64,000 nucleotides of DNA from Oasisia sp. SBJ-2009 (Eukaryota > Annelida > Polychaeta > Sabellida > Siboglinidae). Both the position numbers and the translations under genes were made by a program. Under the pieces are notes generated by a model that was not told the origin of the DNA, ran no database searches, and saw nothing but the letters and a program-made list of their open reading frames with translations. Position 1 is the first letter of the stretch, and the number at the start of each line of letters is the position of its first letter. The DNA is taken from assembly GCA_964017155.1 (NCBI GenBank), contig OZ024858.1, positions 25,389,187-25,453,186 of the forward strand, written 5' to 3'. Below are positions 62,140 through 64,000 of this stretch, one piece after another.

Positions 62140-64000
62140 CGCGAGAGTAGTGGTGCACCCCTCGCAAGTCTAGTATATAATGTCGTAGTCGTATGGGTAG
62201 TTTGGAACAACGTTTGTTTTCTCGTATGGTACTTCGCCATGACTGTTATGTCTAGCTTTTGGCGTTACCTGTTTGTCGGCATAGCGCTCATGACATGGCC
62301 AAAAACCTGGACTGTTGGCATTGATCACTGTAGCATATGCTATTGTTTCAATGGCAATGTCTGAAAATATGCAGCCGGTCTCCGTCACTACCTGATACAA
62401 ATATGCGTGCCGAGAAATGGGTGACTGCAATAAATACTGGTATCAAAATATCGAATGATTCCTACACTTGTTTCAGAAGGAAGACAAATCAAATGCGTAC
62501 CCGTGGGTTACAATTTTGCAGCAAAGACGTATAGGCACTTGTGTAGGTTGCCTTTTCATGCTGATTCCTAAGTATGCTGTTTCAGGTCGAGATTAATGTG
62601 TTGTGTTTGGTGTCATGACGAGCAAACGGTCATCTACTGAACCGTATTGAGTGGGTGTATGTGTGCACGCGACAATGTGTGTGACATTCTCCTTGCGAAT
62701 GGGGCTTATGCATATAAATGTTAAGATACTTCCCGCGGTGCGATCTCGGCCTCTTCGTTTCATTTACATTATTTTGCATCATATTTTGACATTACCTATT
62801 TTGAAATACATCATATAGCGTGAAAAAATAGCTCGATCAATCGTCTAAGTAAAACGTTTCGATTGTAAAAACGGTAATATTAAAACTAATGTCCATTCGC
62901 ACTTGCTATGATACATATGTCGATGTCAAGCTATCGTTCATTTGATTCTCCCAGTGATCGGCCTACATTATCATCTACCTCAACACGTTATATAAATAAA
63001 ATAACTTGATAAAAACAAAGCTTCACCCACTGTCGAATGACTGTTCTGCGTCGCCAGTCTTCATATCATCGGGCCTGGTCGGTCAGTAATGCTGCCAGAA
63101 GTCGTCGGCCATGTGTCGCTGTATCTTCACCGGGCGCAGACACCTGATAAAAACAATAAAAGAGCGTTACAATGTGCACGGTGTCTAACAACATTGAAAC
63201 GAGCATGCTCAATTCTTATATATGCCCACATTCCTTCACCCCACTGGCGACAAAGGCGCAAATCCCACAGCGATGCGGTCGAGATTACACTAAAGAAACT
63301 GGCATCTCTCGCCAGCATTCGGGTGCGCGGAACAGTAATGGCGGCAAACCGGAAGACGCGCCACAACAATACGGTGACGTCACGACAATACGGCAGACGC
63401 GCCATTTACGTTCCTCGCGGCGTCAGATTTCAAGATGGCCGCGCCGTTGATCTAAGCATACTGGAGGGGGGGGAGGACTCTTTCTTCCATCTTTTCCTTC
63501 TTTCTTTCAATGTTTTATTTGCGCTAGCCTATTTCGCAATAAGGTACACACACAGGACTACAGTTGCATTATGGTACAACCGCCTGTGGAACATTCGGGT
63601 ACTTTTTCTGCAAGATGCAAGTCAATGTGCGTGGTGTATAACACCGATTAGATTCAACAAAATCAGACTCTCTCCATTGATTGTTATACCAAATATATCA
63701 GGCCTGCTGCGTCCGCGCGTATTAAGACCACTACACTACCCGCGCCTGTCGTAATGTCAAATGTAGGAGAAATTGAGGTTGGTTTGTATTCTGCATAATT
63801 CATGTCGGAAATGGAACAGAATATTCATATTTTTGTTCTCATTCACAGTATACTGTATATGGTGCAGACCACTCTTCGATGAGTTGTCTCAATGTCTCAA
63901 GCAGCTTTCCACCTATGTCTAGGCAAATAGAAGTTTGGGCAGTATCTAATTTAACATTCGTATTGCTGAGCTTCACATTACTACACTCAACGACAGAAGT
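62140..64000 (+). repeat. Monomer 29 (class F), partial, 1861 nt seen
   Basis: It is cut by the window edge. It has a private five-base deletion near 63755 (CGTAATGTCAAATG, others CGTAATGAAATGTC...), AAACGGTAATATT near 62869, CTTCCCGCGGTG near 62729 and TTTGTATTCTG near 63784. The G-run is 8 long, which joins two plus-strand frames into a 221-codon open frame (63089-63754). Confidence 0.95.

Larger units (their letters stand above)
1..64000 (+). repeat. Macrosatellite-type tandem array, 28.8 copies of a ~2.22-kb monomer
   Basis: The same sequence recurs from the first base to the last at steps of 2214-2221 bp. A fixed landmark (the ATG in CAGTAATGCTGCC) falls at 949, 3168, 5388, 7607, 9825, 12044, 14262, 16483, 18703, 20917, 23131, 25348, 27565, 29784, 32003, 34223, 36442, 38663, 40883, 43103, 45323, 47544, 49765, 51986, 54207, 56428, 58648, 60868 and 63089. 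All copies are direct and none is interrupted. Differences are mostly single substitutions, 1-2 bp indels and a variable G-run. The open frames in the unit overlap on both strands, change length with small indels and resemble no family I know, so I treat the unit as non-coding satellite DNA. Known biology: such arrays evolve by unequal crossing-over and gene conversion. Location (centromeric, subtelomeric, sex or B chromosome) cannot be inferred. Confidence 0.97.

Noticed and set aside
63089..63754. Longest open frame (221 codons), also 220 codons at 27565, 29784 and 34223
   Set aside because: In other monomers the same frame is 137, 144, 145, 186 or 187 codons because of the G-run and other indels. 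It overlaps open frames on both strands and resembles no known protein. I treat it as a chance frame through a stop-poor CG-rich block.
1..64000. CRISPR array or bacterial repeat region
   Set aside because: The unit is about 2.2 kb with no short repeat-spacer pattern and no cas genes, and the sequence has eukaryotic rather than bacterial character.
1..64000. rRNA, 5S, snRNA or histone gene cluster
   Set aside because: I looked in the consensus for conserved 5S, U1, U2, U4, U5 and U6 starts and for histone-like frames and found none.
1..64000. Concatemer of a small circular virus or plasmid
   Set aside because: No replication-protein frame or origin-like stem-loop was seen in the unit, and class structure with mosaics fits chromosomal satellite evolution.
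1..64000. Transposon or LTR element as the source of the unit
   Set aside because: No terminal inverted repeats, LTR pair, transposase or reverse-transcriptase frame is visible within one unit.

Overview
The whole window is one uninterrupted head-to-tail tandem array. A monomer of about 2.22 kb repeats 28 complete times, followed by a partial 29th of 1861 nt. With the phase set at base 1, the complete monomers are 2214-2221 bp long. All lie in the same orientation, and I see no unique DNA, inverted copy or inserted element between them. Both array ends lie outside the window. I find no convincing protein-coding gene, tRNA, rRNA, snRNA, telomeric repeat or CRISPR array. The sequence suggests a eukaryotic nuclear genome: a long-unit satellite (macrosatellite), AATAAA and TATA-like motifs, and metazoan-style ETS/CRE/YY1 motifs. 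CpG is not obviously depleted, which fits an invertebrate better than a methylated vertebrate genome. I cannot name the species.

Layout of one monomer (relative positions are also window positions for monomer 1): 1-400, unremarkable sequence with short overlapping open frames; 516-532, a strictly alternating purine-pyrimidine tract; 569-580, an ATGCATATAAAT motif; about 620-880, an AT-rich segment ending in TATATAAATA; about 1060-1320, a CpG-rich block with ATGGCGGC, ACCGGAAG, TGACGTCA and AAGATGGCC motifs; about 1325-1375, a length-variable G-run followed by a pyrimidine tract; about 1625-1900, a well-conserved block with a minus-strand open frame that is intact in only six monomers; about 1910-2219, more non-coding sequence.

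Monomers fall into recognisable classes: A (M1, M7), B (M2, M3, M5, M8), C/D (M4, M6, M9-M14), E (M16, M20, M28) and F (M15, M17, M18, M21-M27, M29), with clear mosaics (M9, M10, M19). Class order and shared private variants show multi-unit duplications: about 5.2 kb at +4437, about 4.0 kb at +13315, about 4.5 kb at +4442, and one-unit steps of 2214 and 2221 bp. The left part (M1-M14) is heterogeneous. The right part, mainly M21-M27, is nearly uniform at 2220-2221 bp, as expected from recent unequal exchange or gene conversion.

No genes work together here in the usual sense. The most interesting point is that every monomer carries a promoter-like CpG-rich module. Its central CRE palindrome is flanked symmetrically by two nested pairs of 9-bp direct repeats, so the array presents about 29 regularly spaced candidate regulatory sites. 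Whether the array is transcribed cannot be decided from sequence. All comparisons were made by eye, so identity statements are approximate.
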